DNA of 41,372 bases from Nitrospinota bacterium (GCA_027619975.1 JAQCGX010000030.1:1-41372); one strand, 5' to 3'; numbered from the stretch's first letter, positions 23,754 through 38,239 are shown. Translations and numbers: made by a program. The notes: generated by a model not told the origin, from the sequence alone.

Positions 23754-23963
23754 TCAGTATTTTCCGGGCGGGCGGAACAGGGGCAGGTCCAGAATCCATT
23801 CGACTTCCCAGATTTCACCGATCGTCCCCAACCCTAAAAGCAGAACATACAGGACGAGAACGAACAGCCCGATTCCGGCTTTATATTTATAAAAATATTG
23901 CCGGAGCCGATCCATAAAGGAGAAGGAGGCGGAATTTTCTTGATTGGAAGTTGCGTCTTGCAT
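23754..23963 (-). CDS. Small single-pass membrane protein between etfB and etfA
   Basis: This 69-residue ORF has a polar N-terminus, a basic stretch (DRLRQYFYKYK), one hydrophobic helix (about 30-49, GIGLFVLVLYVLLLGLGTIG), then EIWEVEWILDLPLFRPPGKY. The positive-inside pattern places the N-terminus in the cytoplasm. No good ribosome binding site is seen before the ATG. The patterned sequence and its place between etfB and etfA argue that it is real. It might tether the soluble flavoprotein to the membrane, but no known family is recognised. Confidence 0.6.
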   Translation of the reverse strand: MQDATSNQENSASFSFMDRLRQYFYKYKAGIGLFVLVLYVLLLGLGTIGEIWEVEWILDLPLFRPPGKY

Positions 23964-24008
23964 AGTCGTCAGGAGGGGTGAGGGGTTAAAGGGTCACTCC
24001 AATAAATT

Positions 24009-24791
24009 TCATATCACTTTTTCTTCTTCGCGCAGCAGGCGCACCAGTTGAGGCAACGACTCTGGCAAAGGCCCATCGAGTATCCGGCCTTTCTTTCTCG
24101 CAGCCGGCAGGGAGAAATCCATTTGCCGGACTCTCGGCGCACCCGAAATTTCGGGGTCGAATCCGATACTTTTAGCATCCAGCACCTGAATCACCTTTTT
24201 CTTGGCGGCCATGATTCCCTTGAGCGAAGGCAGGCGCGGTTCATTAAGCCCTTTTTGGCAAGTCAATAAAAGCGGCAGAGAAGATTCCAGGCACTCGGAG
24301 CCGCCTTCTATCTGCCTCGTAACTTGAGCCTGTTTATAATCGTCAGAGAACGTCAACTGAGTGACGACGGAGGCAAAGGGAATATCCAGTAAAACCGCAA
24401 GCGCCGGTCCGACCTCGGCCATATCGTCATCGACGGCTTGCCGCCCGCAAAGGATCAAATCGAATGCGAGCGTGGAAATGCCTTGTGCCAGCGCCTCGGC
24501 CACCGCCAGGTTATCGAGGTTGTCAAACGCGGCATCGCTCAAGTGAATGGCTTTGTCCGCCCCCATCGCCAGCCCGGTTTTCAAAACTTCTTTAAAACTC
24601 TCCGGCCCCAGGCTGATCAGGGTGATTTCCGAATCAGGCTTGTTGGCCTTGATGCGGAGCGCTTCCTCCACCGCAAACTCATCGTAGGGGTTCATCACCC
24701 TGGGGCTGCCGGTCGCATCAATCTGGCCTTCCTTGATGCTGATTTTGGCGGCGGTGTCGATGACTTGTTTGACGCAGACGATGATTCGCAT
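24009..24791 (-). CDS. etfB: Electron transfer flavoprotein, beta subunit
   Basis: EtfB is the AMP-binding partner of EtfA. From the ATG at 24791 the protein has 260 residues and begins MRIIVCVKQVIDTAAKISIK, as expected for the family. Other marks are MNPYDEFAVEEALRI, DLILCGRQAVDDDMAEVGPALA, the recognition-loop signature LPLLLTCQKGLNEPRLPSLKGIMAAKKK, and a C-terminal arm. An upstream TTG (24827) would add 12 residues without support. It is the first gene of the leftward etfB-etfA run. Confidence 0.95.
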   Translation of the reverse strand: MRIIVCVKQVIDTAAKISIKEGQIDATGSPRVMNPYDEFAVEEALRIKANKPDSEITLISLGPESFKEVLKTGLAMGADKAIHLSDAAFDNLDNLAVAEALAQGISTLAFDLILCGRQAVDDDMAEVGPALAVLLDIPFASVVTQLTFSDDYKQAQVTRQIEGGSECLESSLPLLLTCQKGLNEPRLPSLKGIMAAKKKVIQVLDAKSIGFDPEISGAPRVRQMDFSLPAARKKGRILDGPLPESLPQLVRLLREEEKVI

Positions 24792-24910
24792 AGGTAAATT
24801 GACTTGAGGTTTCCGCTGGTTCAACAATTTGCTATTATCTCATTGTTCCCGATAAATAGGAACCCAACAAAAATATAACAGAATCCTGAGTTCACCCGTC
24901 CTTTTAAATT

Positions 24911-26434
24911 ATGACCCAACCCGCAAACCGAATATACGCCCTGCTCTTCAAAGTCCTGATATTGGCATACGCATTCAATCAATTTTCCCTGATCTCCGCC
25001 GATACAGATCTCTGGGGACATCTCAAATTCGGGGAAGCGGCCTGGATGCAAAATTCATTACCGTCCACGGACCCATACTCCTATACAGCCGAGGGCCTGC
25101 CCTGGGTCAATCACGAATGGCTGGCAGAAATTTTTTATTATCTGATTTATGCGGCGCTGGGTTCCACAGGTCTTCTGGTTTTCAAGCTGGCACTGGGACT
25201 ATTCATTATTCATCTGCTCTCCTCACTGTATTTTGCCAAAGAAAATAACGCGTACATTTACCTGCTCATTTTCTTTCTTCTGGTCACCGTGATAGCTCCC
25301 GGGTTCATGACCCGCCCTCACCTCTTAACGTTTCTCTTTCTAACCCTGCTTGTCGTGCAGTTGCAACAATTTTTTGACGGCAATTTAAAGGCCCTGGCCT
25401 GGTCCCCGCTTTTAATGCTCGTTTGGGCGAATTGTCATGGTGGCGTGGTGGCGGGAATAGGCATCTTCGGTGCGGTGGCCGCAGTGGAGGGAGGGCGTTG
25501 CCTCTATACCGGAGAAAAACACGGCAGGATTTTATTGGGTTATTTTACCCTCTCCTGCCTGGCTCTTCTGGTCAACCCCGAAGGTTACAAACTATGGGTA
25601 TTTTTTTTCGAGTCACTCTCCGTGCCGCGCGACATTGGCGAATGGAACCCGGTCCCCCTGTCGGGCACCGGGTTTCTGGAGTTCAAAATCCTGACAGCCC
25701 TGTTTGTGGCCTCGTTGTTTGTTCCAGGGCGTAAACGCCTGTGGGAAGTTCTCATCATCGGTCTGGCAATCATTTACGGTTTCAAACACCAGCGCCACAC
25801 CGTGCTCGCGGCAATCGTCATGATCCCCTACCTGCCGCTCAAGATGGCAGAATTCTCGAGACGCTTTCACATCCAGGAAACCCTGGACGGCCTGTCAACT
25901 CAGGTAAGCATGGTGTTGAAATCAGCAATCGTTATATTAACCGTGGGGCATTTATTTGTCGGGCTCAGCAAGTACCAGACCAGTGACTTCAAAATTCTGG
26001 TGGAACCGGGGCGCTACCCCACCTACGCCGCACAGTTTCTGCTGGCAAACGGAATCAACGGCAATGCTCTCGTCCCCTTCGACTGGGGCGAATATTTTAT
26101 CTGGAAACTGCCCGAGTCCAGGGTTTCCGTCGACGGCAGGTTCCGTACCGTCTACCCGGACAAAATCCTGCGACAACACATGGCCTTCACCGCCGGCCAG
26201 CCGGAAGGAGACGGCTTGCTGAAAGATTTCCCGACCGATCTTGTTGTCATACGCAAATCGGACCCCAATCGGAATTTTATGGAAAATAAAACCGAATGGC
26301 TCAAGTTTTATGAAGATCCACTGGCGAAAATCTATATAAGGAAATCCCAGCCGCCGGGCCCCACCGAGGAAAAGTTTCTGCACAAAAAACTCGTTGACCC
26401 TCGCGACCCGCCGCCGCACGTGTTTCCGGGGTAA
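24911..26434 (+). CDS. Polytopic membrane protein, GT-C glycosyltransferase-like
   Basis: This 507-residue protein has about ten hydrophobic segments over residues 10-370 and a soluble C-terminal part. Near the N-terminus is SADTDLWGHLKFGEAAW, then STDPYSYTAEGLPWVNHEWL. An acidic pair in the first loop followed by such a segment is typical of GT-C-fold enzymes and related uncharacterised membrane proteins, which use polyprenyl-linked sugars. The C-terminal part has LVPFDWGEYFIWKLPESRVSVDGRFRTVYP in the genome, common to this group. No sugar-pathway genes are nearby, so the function stays open. The DUF2461 gene follows after two bases. Confidence 0.65.
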   Translation: MTQPANRIYALLFKVLILAYAFNQFSLISADTDLWGHLKFGEAAWMQNSLPSTDPYSYTAEGLPWVNHEWLAEIFYYLIYAALGSTGLLVFKLALGLFIIHLLSSLYFAKENNAYIYLLIFFLLVTVIAPGFMTRPHLLTFLFLTLLVVQLQQFFDGNLKALAWSPLLMLVWANCHGGVVAGIGIFGAVAAVEGGRCLYTGEKHGRILLGYFTLSCLALLVNPEGYKLWVFFFESLSVPRDIGEWNPVPLSGTGFLEFKILTALFVASLFVPGRKRLWEVLIIGLAIIYGFKHQRHTVLAAIVMIPYLPLKMAEFSRRFHIQETLDGLSTQVSMVLKSAIVILTVGHLFVGLSKYQTSDFKILVEPGRYPTYAAQFLLANGINGNALVPFDWGEYFIWKLPESRVSVDGRFRTVYPDKILRQHMAFTAGQPEGDGLLKDFPTDLVVIRKSDPNRNFMENKTEWLKFYEDPLAKIYIRKSQPPGPTEEKFLHKKLVDPRDPPPHVFPG

Positions 26435-26436
26435 AA

Positions 26437-27111
26437 ATGAAACCTTTTCACGGATTTCCCAAAGCAGGAATAAAATTCCTGGCGGAACTTGAAAAAAACA
26501 ATAATAAGGAATGGTTCCAGCAAAACAAAACCCGCTACCAGGAATCGCTGGAAGCGCCGACCAAAGAATTTGTAGCGGTCATGACCGACAAAATGCAAGC
26601 GTTGATCGGCGGCCCGGTGAGAGGCAAGATTTTTCGCATCCATCGCGATATACGCTTCAGCAAGGACAAAACACCCTACAACCCGATGATCAAAATAGCC
26701 TTTGCGTCAGCTGACAAAAAGGGTAAAAAGGGTTGCTCCTCGGCCATGTACTTTTTCAGATTGCAACCCGGCACACTGGCTCTCGGCACCGGGGTTTATG
26801 AAATAAACGACCACCGGATGCTGGAAAGGTATCGAAAATCCGTCGCCGATGTAAAACAGGGACCGCAGTTAGCAAAAATCCTGGATAGATTCAGGCAAAA
26901 CGGATTCTGGATCAACGAACCTCATTACAGGCGGGTTCCCCAAGGCTTTGAAAAAGACCATCCGCGTGAAGATCTGCTCAGACACAAAAACCTATATGCG
27001 TTTATCGAAGCACCGGTTGCAAGCCAGCTGTCCACGGAACAAGCGGTGGATTACTGCCTTAAACAATATAAAGAATTGAGTCCGCTGTATCACTGGCTGA
27101 ATGGTTTATAG
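26437..27111 (+). CDS. DUF2461 family protein
   Basis: This 224-residue protein has the DUF2461 (TIGR02453) pattern: FLAELEKNNNKEWFQQNKTRY near the N-terminus, then KIFRIHRDIRFSKDKTPYNP, MYFFRLQPGTLALGTGVY, and DHPREDLLRHKNLYAF. The family is widespread in bacteria and fungi and its molecular role is not established. It follows the GT-C-like gene by two bases and is the last gene before the dnaA regulatory region. Confidence 0.88.
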   Translation: MKPFHGFPKAGIKFLAELEKNNNKEWFQQNKTRYQESLEAPTKEFVAVMTDKMQALIGGPVRGKIFRIHRDIRFSKDKTPYNPMIKIAFASADKKGKKGCSSAMYFFRLQPGTLALGTGVYEINDHRMLERYRKSVADVKQGPQLAKILDRFRQNGFWINEPHYRRVPQGFEKDHPREDLLRHKNLYAFIEAPVASQLSTEQAVDYCLKQYKELSPLYHWLNGL

Positions 27112-27415
27112 CGTGGAGTTTACTTGAGGGGAGGGAGAGTCGAGTTAAATACTATTTTCATCTAAAACAATTTTAGCTCTATCCGCCATTTTGAGCAAAA
27201 AAATCCTATTTTTATCGCCGCAGATTTCCGCGTGGGGCCTGCCTTTTCTCCCTCTCACTTATTACCAGAAAGAGTAAGGTGGCAAGCCCGTAAACCTTTT
27301 TAAACAAACAAAGATTGGGCAAAAAAAAGTTAGGCAGACGTTAAAATAAGAAACTCAAAGGAAGAAGGAAATTTTTTTGCAGCCGTTTTTAATTTTTTTT
27401 TCAACAAAATACTTC

Positions 27416-27439
27416 TGTTAACTTAAGGGTTAGCTAACA
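27416..27439. promoter_or_regulatory. Palindrome cluster, possible dnaA operator
   Basis: TGTTAAC and GCTAACA face each other across 10 bases as imperfect inverted half-sites (TGTTARC). Three perfect palindromes lie within: GTTAAC (27417), CTTAAG (27422) and GTTAGCTAAC (27429). The cluster ends 25 bases before the -35 element of the dnaA promoter, a suitable place for a regulator. Confidence 0.4.
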
Positions 27440-27464
27440 ATTCATTTTACTTTTGTTTTTCCAG

Positions 27465-27493
27465 TTGATTTTAGAAAATTGGTTTTATATATT
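27465..27493 (+). promoter_or_regulatory. Sigma-70-type promoter of dnaA
   Basis: TTGATT (27465-27470) and TATATT (27488-27493) are 17 bases apart, giving a leader of about 48 bases before the dnaA ATG. Confidence 0.55.
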
Positions 27494-27547
27494 ACCCACT
27501 TCTTTCCCTCCAAAATAATCTTACAAATTTCTGCCCACTAGGAATTT

Positions 27548-28909
27548 ATGAATTCGAAGGACATTCTTTGGCAACAGTGTTTGAAGGAAATCGAAGAACA
27601 AATACTGCCGGAGAACTACACCGCCTGGTTCGCTTCCACTTATCCTTACGCTTTACATAACGAATCGCTCACGATTGCCGTTCCCAATAATTTTTATAAA
27701 AAGTGTCTGCAGGAAAATTATCAGGATTTGATCGAGTCCACTCTTGAATCTCTTTTGAAAAAGAGAACTCGGGTGGACTTCTTCGTCGACAGTGAACCGC
27801 GAGGCAACAATCAGGCGCAGAACGCGCTTACTAATAACAACAAAACCGAGCAAATCATACCCGCCCCGAGTAATGATATCTGGGACCTCAGGATAGAATC
27901 TTCATTAAATCCCAAATATAAATTTTCTAATTTTGTCGTTGGGTCCAGCAATCAATTCGCCCATGCCGCAGCGCTGGCAGTGGGCAATAATCCGGCGATG
28001 GCCTACAACCCGCTATTTATTTACGGAGCGGTCGGTCTGGGAAAAACTCATCTTATGCATGCCATCGGTCACCAGATTCTGGAAAATGATCCCAACGCCA
28101 GAGTCCGATACCTGTCAGCAGAAACGTTTACGGTGGATTTGATCGAGTCTCTGAAAAGGGACGAGATGCCGGCATTTCGAAAACGCTATCGTCCTCTTGA
28201 CGTATTGCTGATAGACGATATCCAATTCCTGGCAGGTAAGGACCGAACCCAGGAAGAGTTCTTCTATACCTTTAACACCTTGTACGAATCTCACAAGCAG
28301 ATCGTCATCTCCAGTGACCGGTATCCGAAGGATATGCAAAACATTGAAGAACGTCTGCGCTCGCGCTTTGATTCCGGTGTTGTCGCGGATATCAACCACC
28401 CGGATGTGGAAACCAAGGTCGCTATTCTGTACAAAAAAGCCGATATCCACAAAAAAGTTATTCCCCAGGATGTCGCCATGTTCATCGCCAGCAACATCAA
28501 ATCTAATATAAGGGAACTGGAAGGACTGCTCCTTCGAATCATCGCCTATGCCTCGTTCACGCACCGGGAAATTTCCCTGGACCTGGCAAAAGAAATCTTG
28601 AAGGAATTTTCCTACGATAAAACCAAAAACTTCACCGTTCCAAATATCATGAAAATCGTGGCGGCCTATTTCAATCTCAAGGTTGCGGATTTGAAGTCCA
28701 AAAAACGGACCCGGGAAATTTCTTTTCCCCGCCAAATTGCGATGTATCTGTGTCGTGAATATACCAAATGCTCTCTCCCGGATATCGGCAAACAGTTTGG
28801 CGGAAAAGACCACACCACGGTTATTTTCTCCCACAAAAAAATTACCAAGAGCGTTCTGGAAAATAACCAGTTAGCCAAGAATATACAAGACATTACCGAA
28901 AAGATTGAA

Positions 28910-28918
<9 letters not shown>
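27548..28918 (+). CDS. dnaA: Chromosomal replication initiator DnaA
   Basis: DnaA binds 9-bp boxes at the origin, melts the DNA and recruits the helicase. The 456-residue protein has domain I (1-80, ILWQQCLKEIEEQI and YTAWFAS), a variable linker (82-115), and the AAA+ domain III with Walker A GAVGLGKT at 160-167 and Walker B VLLIDDIQF. Domain IV carries the DNA-binding signature with DIGKQFGGKDHTTVIFSHKKI. Its stop codon lies within the first of a row of DnaA-box-like 9-mers. The gene runs towards the proposed origin and gyrB. Confidence 0.98.
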
Positions 28919-31750
<2,832 letters not shown>

Positions 31751-31769
31751 TTCAGCGTCACGCTGGACC
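31751..31769. repeat. Short hairpin-forming repeat, copy 1
   Basis: TTCAGCGTCACGCTGGACC starts at the base after the gyrB stop and forms a CAGCG/CGCTG hairpin. A copy differing by one base is at 37792-37810. Confidence 0.55.
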
Positions 31770-31803
31770 TGATTTATTATAATGAGCCTTTAAAGGAAAA
31801 ACA

Positions 31804-34221
<2,418 letters not shown>

Positions 34222-34237
34222 TCTCGAGTCGCCCCGA

Positions 34238-35164
34238 ATGACAAAGGCACCCGGAGCAATGCACTTCAATCCAGTATCGAGGGTTCATAGCCCGTTTCCA
34301 TTTCTACGAGCCGAAGCCTCTTCTGCGCCGCCCCCTCACTTTTTCCGCCTGCTTTCTCGTAGACTTTTTATTTCTCTGGTTGGCTTATGTTTTTGTTACC
34401 TTCTGTCGGGCTGTGGTAATGATGGGCCAGATCCTCTGATCCAGCAGGCTCACAATGAATGGGTCGAAGGCCGTAACCAACAGGCCGTTGAACTGTTCAA
34501 GTCGGTGCTGAAAAAAAACCCGTCCGGTCCGCCGGCGGAAGAGGCTCTGTTTCGTCTGGGAGAAATTTCTCACTTCAGTCTGGGCAACAGCTCGCAGGCG
34601 ATCATGTATTTTCAGGAGCTTTTGCAATTAAACAAAAAGGGATCTTTTGCTCATGACGCGCAAAAATATATAGCGGAAATTGTTGAGTTTACTTTCAGGG
34701 ACTACGAGCAGGCGATCATCGAGTATCAACACCTGATCAATCGTTATGATGAAAAAGAAGAAAAAGGCGATCATCAATACCGCATCGCTTCGGTATATTT
34801 CAAAATGCAGAATTATGAGCAGGCTCTGGCTGAATGGGAAGTCCTGCTGGATAAATATCCCGATTCCCGACGGGCCGAAGAGTCTCAGTTCAAAGTGATC
34901 GAAACTTTATTTACTTTGCAGAGATTTTCTCAAGTTCGTGAGCAATACGACAGTTTCATGGGGAAATACCCCACCAGCAAGTTCAAGGCTGAGGTGGATT
35001 TCATCCAGGCTTCCTGTCTGGAGGAAGAGGGACACCTGGAGGAGGCATTCAAGCGATTCAAACTTCTGGGAGAAAATTACCCGTACCCCGCCATTCTCAA
35101 GACCAAGATGGAAGGTCTTGAGGAAAGAATGAAAAAAAATAAAAGTATAAAAAAGAAGAAATAA
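34238..35164 (+). CDS. TPR-type lipoprotein (BamD/YbgF-like)
   Basis: This 308-residue protein has a membrane segment ending in a lipobox (LLSGC, Cys about residue 59), then at least five helical TPR-like repeats such as [25 protein letters not shown], then [14 protein letters not shown], with [19 protein letters not shown] and a Lys-rich end. This architecture is like BamD and other outer-membrane assembly or cell-envelope helper lipoproteins, but no specific family is certain. About 40 residues precede the signal helix, which is long; no better start codon is visible nearby (ATG at 34259 is the alternative). It overlaps serS by one base (TAATG). Confidence 0.7.
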   Translation: MTKAPGAMHFNPVSRVHSPFPFLRAEASSAPPPHFFRLLSRRLFISLVGLCFCYLLSGCGNDGPDPLIQQAHNEWVEGRNQQAVELFKSVLKKNPSGPPAEEALFRLGEISHFSLGNSSQAIMYFQELLQLNKKGSFAHDAQKYIAEIVEFTFRDYEQAIIEYQHLINRYDEKEEKGDHQYRIASVYFKMQNYEQALAEWEVLLDKYPDSRRAEESQFKVIETLFTLQRFSQVREQYDSFMGKYPTSKFKAEVDFIQASCLEEEGHLEEAFKRFKLLGENYPYPAILKTKMEGLEERMKKNKSIKKKK

Positions 35165-36453
35165 TGCTGGATATAAAAACGATCAAAGAAAATATGGAAG
35201 CCGTGAAGACCCGTCTGGAACGCCGGAGTCCGGGGACTTCTCAAGCGTTGCAAGACCTTATGCGACCGGAGGAAGAACGGCGGCGCTGTCTGACCGAATC
35301 CGAAGCGTTGAAAAATAAGAAAAAGAGACTCTCAGCCGAGGTGGGAAAGCTCAAGCAACAAGGGAAAGACGCGGCTCAGGAAATGCAGGAAGTCAAAATC
35401 ATCAACGCTTCCATCAAAGAGCTGGATGATAAAACCCGCAATTGTGAAGCGGAAATTTTAGCCACCCTGCTCAGTATTCCCAACCTTCCAGACGACTCCA
35501 CCCCGGATGGAGCCGATGAATCGGCAAATCAGCCGGTACGGGAATGGGGAACAAAACCGGAATTTTCTTTCACTCCCAAAACCCATGTGGAACTGGGCGA
35601 AAAGCAGGACCTGCTGGATTTCAAACGAGCGGCAAAGATTGCCGGATCGCGTTTTGTCGTTTACAAAGGCGCAGGAGCTGAGTTGCTCCGCGCGCTCATC
35701 CGTTTCATGCTCGATGTGCAAACTCGAGAGAATGGCTATCAGGAACTTTATCCGCCGTTTCTGGTGAACCAGGAGAGCATGCAGGGGACAGGTCAACTTC
35801 CCAAGTTTGAAGAGGAACTGTTCGCAATGAAGGATGACCCGTATTACCTGATCCCGACCGCCGAAGTGCCATTGACTAATTATCATCGGGATGAAGTGCT
35901 GAGGGGCGACTCCCTGCCCATCTGCTATACGGCCTGCACCCCCTGTTTTCGGCGGGAAGCGGGATCGTACGGAAAAGACACGATGGGATTGATTCGCCAG
36001 CACCAGTTCGATAAAGTGGAGATGGTCAAGTTTGTGCAGCCGGAACGGTCGTACCAGGAACTGGAATCCCTGGTAGGAAATGCGGAATCCATTTTAAAAA
36101 AGTTGAACCTGCATTATCGAGTGGTGGTATTGTGTGCCGGCGACTTGGGGTTTTCGGCGGCGAAAACCTATGACCTGGAAGTCTGGGTTCCCAGTCAAAA
36201 CACATTCAGGGAAATTTCTTCCTGCAGTAATTTCACCGATTACCAGGCCCGACGGGCCAGCATTCGCTTTAAACGCGGCGAAGGGGAAAAACCGGAATTT
36301 GTTCACACCTTGAACGGGTCCGGTCTGGCGGCAGGGCGGTTGTTTGTGGCGGTGCTCGAAAACTTTCAACAGGAGGACGGTTCCATCGTCATCCCGGAGG
36401 TTCTTCAGCCCTATATGCATGGCAGGGAAATACTTCGTAAGGAGCAGGAATAA
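35164..36453 (+). CDS. serS: Seryl-tRNA synthetase
   Basis: SerS charges tRNA-Ser (and tRNA-Sec where present) with serine. The 429-residue class II enzyme begins [20 protein letters not shown]. The N-terminal coiled-coil arm (about 30-105), which grips the long variable arm of tRNA-Ser, is followed by the catalytic core with motif 2 [26 protein letters not shown], then [15 protein letters not shown] and motif 3 [18 protein letters not shown]. It is directly upstream of a cluster containing four serine tRNAs. Confidence 0.98.
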   Translation: MLDIKTIKENMEAVKTRLERRSPGTSQALQDLMRPEEERRRCLTESEALKNKKKRLSAEVGKLKQQGKDAAQEMQEVKIINASIKELDDKTRNCEAEILATLLSIPNLPDDSTPDGADESANQPVREWGTKPEFSFTPKTHVELGEKQDLLDFKRAAKIAGSRFVVYKGAGAELLRALIRFMLDVQTRENGYQELYPPFLVNQESMQGTGQLPKFEEELFAMKDDPYYLIPTAEVPLTNYHRDEVLRGDSLPICYTACTPCFRREAGSYGKDTMGLIRQHQFDKVEMVKFVQPERSYQELESLVGNAESILKKLNLHYRVVVLCAGDLGFSAAKTYDLEVWVPSQNTFREISSCSNFTDYQARRASIRFKRGEGEKPEFVHTLNGSGLAAGRLFVAVLENFQQEDGSIVIPEVLQPYMHGREILRKEQE

Positions 36454-36519
36454 TCGTCGAAAAAAGATAAATCCTGCCACTGAATCGCAAAGCAGAAACA
36501 AGAATGGAAAACACCCTGC

Positions 36520-36548
36520 TTGACATTTATAGTGAACTGGATAATTAT
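36520..36548 (+). promoter_or_regulatory. Promoter of the serine tRNA cluster
   Basis: A perfect TTGACA (36520-36525) is followed after 17 bases by AATTAT (36543-36548), a four-of-six -10 match. The first tRNA starts 15 bases later. Confidence 0.5.
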
Positions 36549-36562
36549 TAGCACATCCTAGA

Positions 36563-36648
36563 GGAGGGATGGCCGAGTGGTTTAAGGCGGCGGTCTTGAA
36601 AACCGTTGAACGAAAGTTCCGTGGGTTCGAATCCTACTCCCTCCGCCA
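36563..36648 (+). tRNA. tRNA-Ser (UGA)
   Basis: The acceptor arm GGAGGGA/TCCCTCC, D arm, anticodon loop CTTGAAA (anticodon TGA), long variable arm (GAAC-GAAA-GTTC) and T arm with TTCGAAT are all visible. The encoded end is G-CCA. The long variable arm confirms a serine tRNA. Confidence 0.96.
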
Positions 36649-36728
36649 ATTATTTTATTAATAAGTCCTTACCAATCAATCACTTGAGGGTTGCTCTTCA
36701 AAGGGTTCGTTGGTATGTATTTATTTAA

Positions 36729-36821
<93 letters not shown>

Positions 36822-36862
36822 AATATTTTTGAGATTTCTTTGTAAAATGTTGGCAACTTGTT

Positions 36863-37495
36863 ATGAGTGAAAGGGCGATGTCCAAATCATCCATTGGCTT
36901 TAAAATTGTTTTTCGTTTCTTTGCCGTTTCGTTGATACTATTCGGCGTGTTTGTTACCGCTTGTACAAAAACAGACGATAAAGAACCTCAGAAACCGATG
37001 GACGCGGCTCCGGGGCTCACCCTGACTGACAGCTCAACGAACGAGCTTCTTCAAGAGACGCAAAGGCCAGAAGGTTCCGGCGGAGAGGTCAAGGATCATC
37101 CTGATGTTGAGGAAACGGAAAAGCTGGAGCGGCAGGTCTACATTCCTAAAGATGTTGAAGGTAAGTGGAAAGCGGTGAAAATTTTGGTCCGCAACAAGGC
37201 CGACGAAGGGAAAAACGAGCTCAAAACTGCGGAGATCGGATCGAGTTTCGTGGTGGCGGATTCCGGAATCAAAGTCACGGTCGGCCCTTTTTTACCCAAC
37301 TTCGTCATGGATCAGGGAACGTATACTTCCATGAATAATCAGGTGATCAACCCCGCTGTGCAACTTACGGTTGAAGAAAACGGAAAAATTCTATACAAAG
37401 GTTGGACCTTCGCTAGATATCCGACAATGTACGCCTTTGAACACGACGTGTATGCGCTGGAATTGAAGGATCACATCCCTGTGGATATATCCTGA
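36863..37495 (+). CDS. DUF2155 lipoprotein
   Basis: This 210-residue protein has a signal peptide and lipobox (FVTAC, Cys about residue 34), an acidic and Ser/Thr-rich linker (about 40-95), then a domain with KAVKILVRNKADEGKNELK, GSSFVVADSGIKVTVGPF and KGWTFARYPTMYAFEHDVYALEL. That order matches DUF2155, known mainly from alpha-proteobacteria, where it is a periplasmic beta-rich domain of unknown function. An alternative ATG at 36878 (MSKSS) would give a shorter signal peptide. It is placed between serine tRNA genes. Confidence 0.72.
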   Translation: MSERAMSKSSIGFKIVFRFFAVSLILFGVFVTACTKTDDKEPQKPMDAAPGLTLTDSSTNELLQETQRPEGSGGEVKDHPDVEETEKLERQVYIPKDVEGKWKAVKILVRNKADEGKNELKTAEIGSSFVVADSGIKVTVGPFLPNFVMDQGTYTSMNNQVINPAVQLTVEENGKILYKGWTFARYPTMYAFEHDVYALELKDHIPVDIS

Positions 37496-37565
37496 CAAAC
37501 ACTGGATAAATTATTAGATCGGAGGGAAGCGTTGGTTGATGTCTCCCCTGATTCAGATTTAGCAT

Positions 37566-37639
37566 GCGCCCATGGCTCAGTTGGATAGAGCGACGGTTTG
37601 CGGAACCGTAGGTCGGAGGTTCGAGTCCTCCTGGGCGCA
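37566..37639 (+). tRNA. tRNA-Arg (GCG)
   Basis: Acceptor arm GCGCCCA/TGGGCGC, D arm GCTC-AGTTGGATA-GAGC, anticodon loop TTGCGGA (anticodon GCG) and T arm GGAGG-TTCGAGT-CCTCC are all present, with discriminator A. CCA is not encoded. By wobble this reads CGC; it would serve the other CGN codons if deaminated differently or with help from other tRNAs. Confidence 0.93.
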
Positions 37640-37703
37640 TTCTTATTTTTCTGGCTTCATTGCCGGGAAGCGTTGTTGGTAGTGAATGGATTGAGACCCT
37701 TTA

Positions 37704-37792
37704 GGAGAGGTGGCCGAGTGGTCGAAGGCGATTGACTCGAAATCAATTGTCCTCTTTAAAGGGGACCGTGGGTTCGAATCCCACCCTCTCCT
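37704..37792 (+). tRNA. tRNA-Ser (CGA)
   Basis: Acceptor arm GGAGAGG/CCTCTCC, anticodon loop CTCGAAA (anticodon CGA), a long variable arm (GTCCTCTTTAAAGGGGAC) and T arm GTGGG/CCCAC. The discriminator base is T where the other three serine tRNAs have G, and CCA is not encoded. The T is also the first base of a repeat found after gyrB. Confidence 0.93.
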
Positions 37793-37810
37793 TCAGCGTT
37801 ACGCTGGACC
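37792..37810. repeat. Short hairpin-forming repeat, copy 2
   Basis: TTCAGCGTTACGCTGGACC starts at the last base of tRNA-Ser (CGA) and differs from the copy after gyrB (31751) in one base. Confidence 0.55.
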
Positions 37811-37857
37811 CTATGAGGCCTTGGAACCATTCACTATTCACAGCAGAAATTATTTAA

Positions 37858-37945
37858 GGAGAGGTGGCCGAGCGGTTGAAGGCGCACGCTTGGAAAGCGT
37901 GTGTAGGCTAATCCCCTACCGAGGGTTCGAATCCCTCCCTCTCCG
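37858..37945 (+). tRNA. tRNA-Ser (GGA)
   Basis: Acceptor arm GGAGAGG/CCTCTCC, anticodon loop TTGGAAA (anticodon GGA), long variable arm and T arm are present, with discriminator G. CCA is not encoded. The 47 bases at 37899-37945 are identical to tRNA-Ser (GCU), as are the eight bases directly upstream (TTATTTAA). Confidence 0.95.
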
Positions 37946-37963
37946 TTGATATTTAAAGAAAAT

Positions 37964-38076
37964 GGGCAGTTTTGTTGGGCCTCACGCAATAAGGTTATGC
38001 GAACCCCGTCAGGTCCGGAAGGAAGCAGCGGTAGCACTTTTCCTTGTGTGCTGTGAGTTCCCCAACAATTCTGCCT
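37964..38076 (+). ncRNA. ffs: Signal recognition particle RNA (4.5S)
   Basis: The conserved apical loop region GTCAGGTCCGGAAGGAAGCA is followed by GCGGTAG, the Ffh-binding hairpin of bacterial SRP RNA. Flanking sequences close a long helix: GGCAG...GTTGGG at 37965-37979 pairs with CCCAAC...CTGCC at 38061-38075 with two mismatches. The length of about 113 bases fits the short bacterial form. SRP RNA with Ffh targets membrane proteins. It begins 18 bases after tRNA-Ser (GGA), so it is probably processed from a shared transcript. The place upstream of dnaX is common in bacteria. Confidence 0.95.
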
Positions 38077-38080
38077 TCTA

Positions 38081-38105
38081 ATTTTCAGGGCGTCTTGAAA
38101 ATTTT
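38081..38105 (+). terminator. Weak terminator after SRP RNA
   Basis: ATTTTCA (38081-38087) pairs with TGAAAAT (38096-38102) around an eight-base loop, followed by a short T-run. A second hairpin (CCCCT/AGGGG, 38120-38135) lies further on. Confidence 0.35.
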
Positions 38106-38239
38106 AACTTGGGCTATGACCCCTTAAAATAGGGGGTGGGCGATTTCAAAAGCCCAAAAGCATCATTTTTTGAATCCACCTTATTTGCCAGGTTTCCCAC
38201 CGTTTCTGATGGTTCGTTGCCATCCTCCAGGATGATTTT

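Larger units (their letters stand above)
27112..27547. other. Regulatory region upstream of dnaA
   Basis: This 436-base AT-rich stretch holds no gene. A nested hairpin arises from GGGCCTGCC (27235-27243) pairing with GGCAAGCCC (27281-27289), with one mismatch. Long T-runs follow (27370-27403), then a palindrome cluster and the dnaA promoter, listed separately. No 9-mer here fits the DnaA-box consensus TTWTNCACA. Confidence 0.5.

Noticed and set aside
37413-37640. ORF on the minus strand starting MRPGGLEPPTYGSANRRSIQ
   Set aside because: It is the antisense of the tRNA-Arg region. This sequence type is a well-known false protein call over tRNA genes.
37710-38037. ORFs over the serine tRNAs and SRP RNA on both strands
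   Set aside because: They translate tRNA-Ser and SRP RNA sequence (for example GFESLPL and GEGGIRTLGRG patterns) and are false calls.
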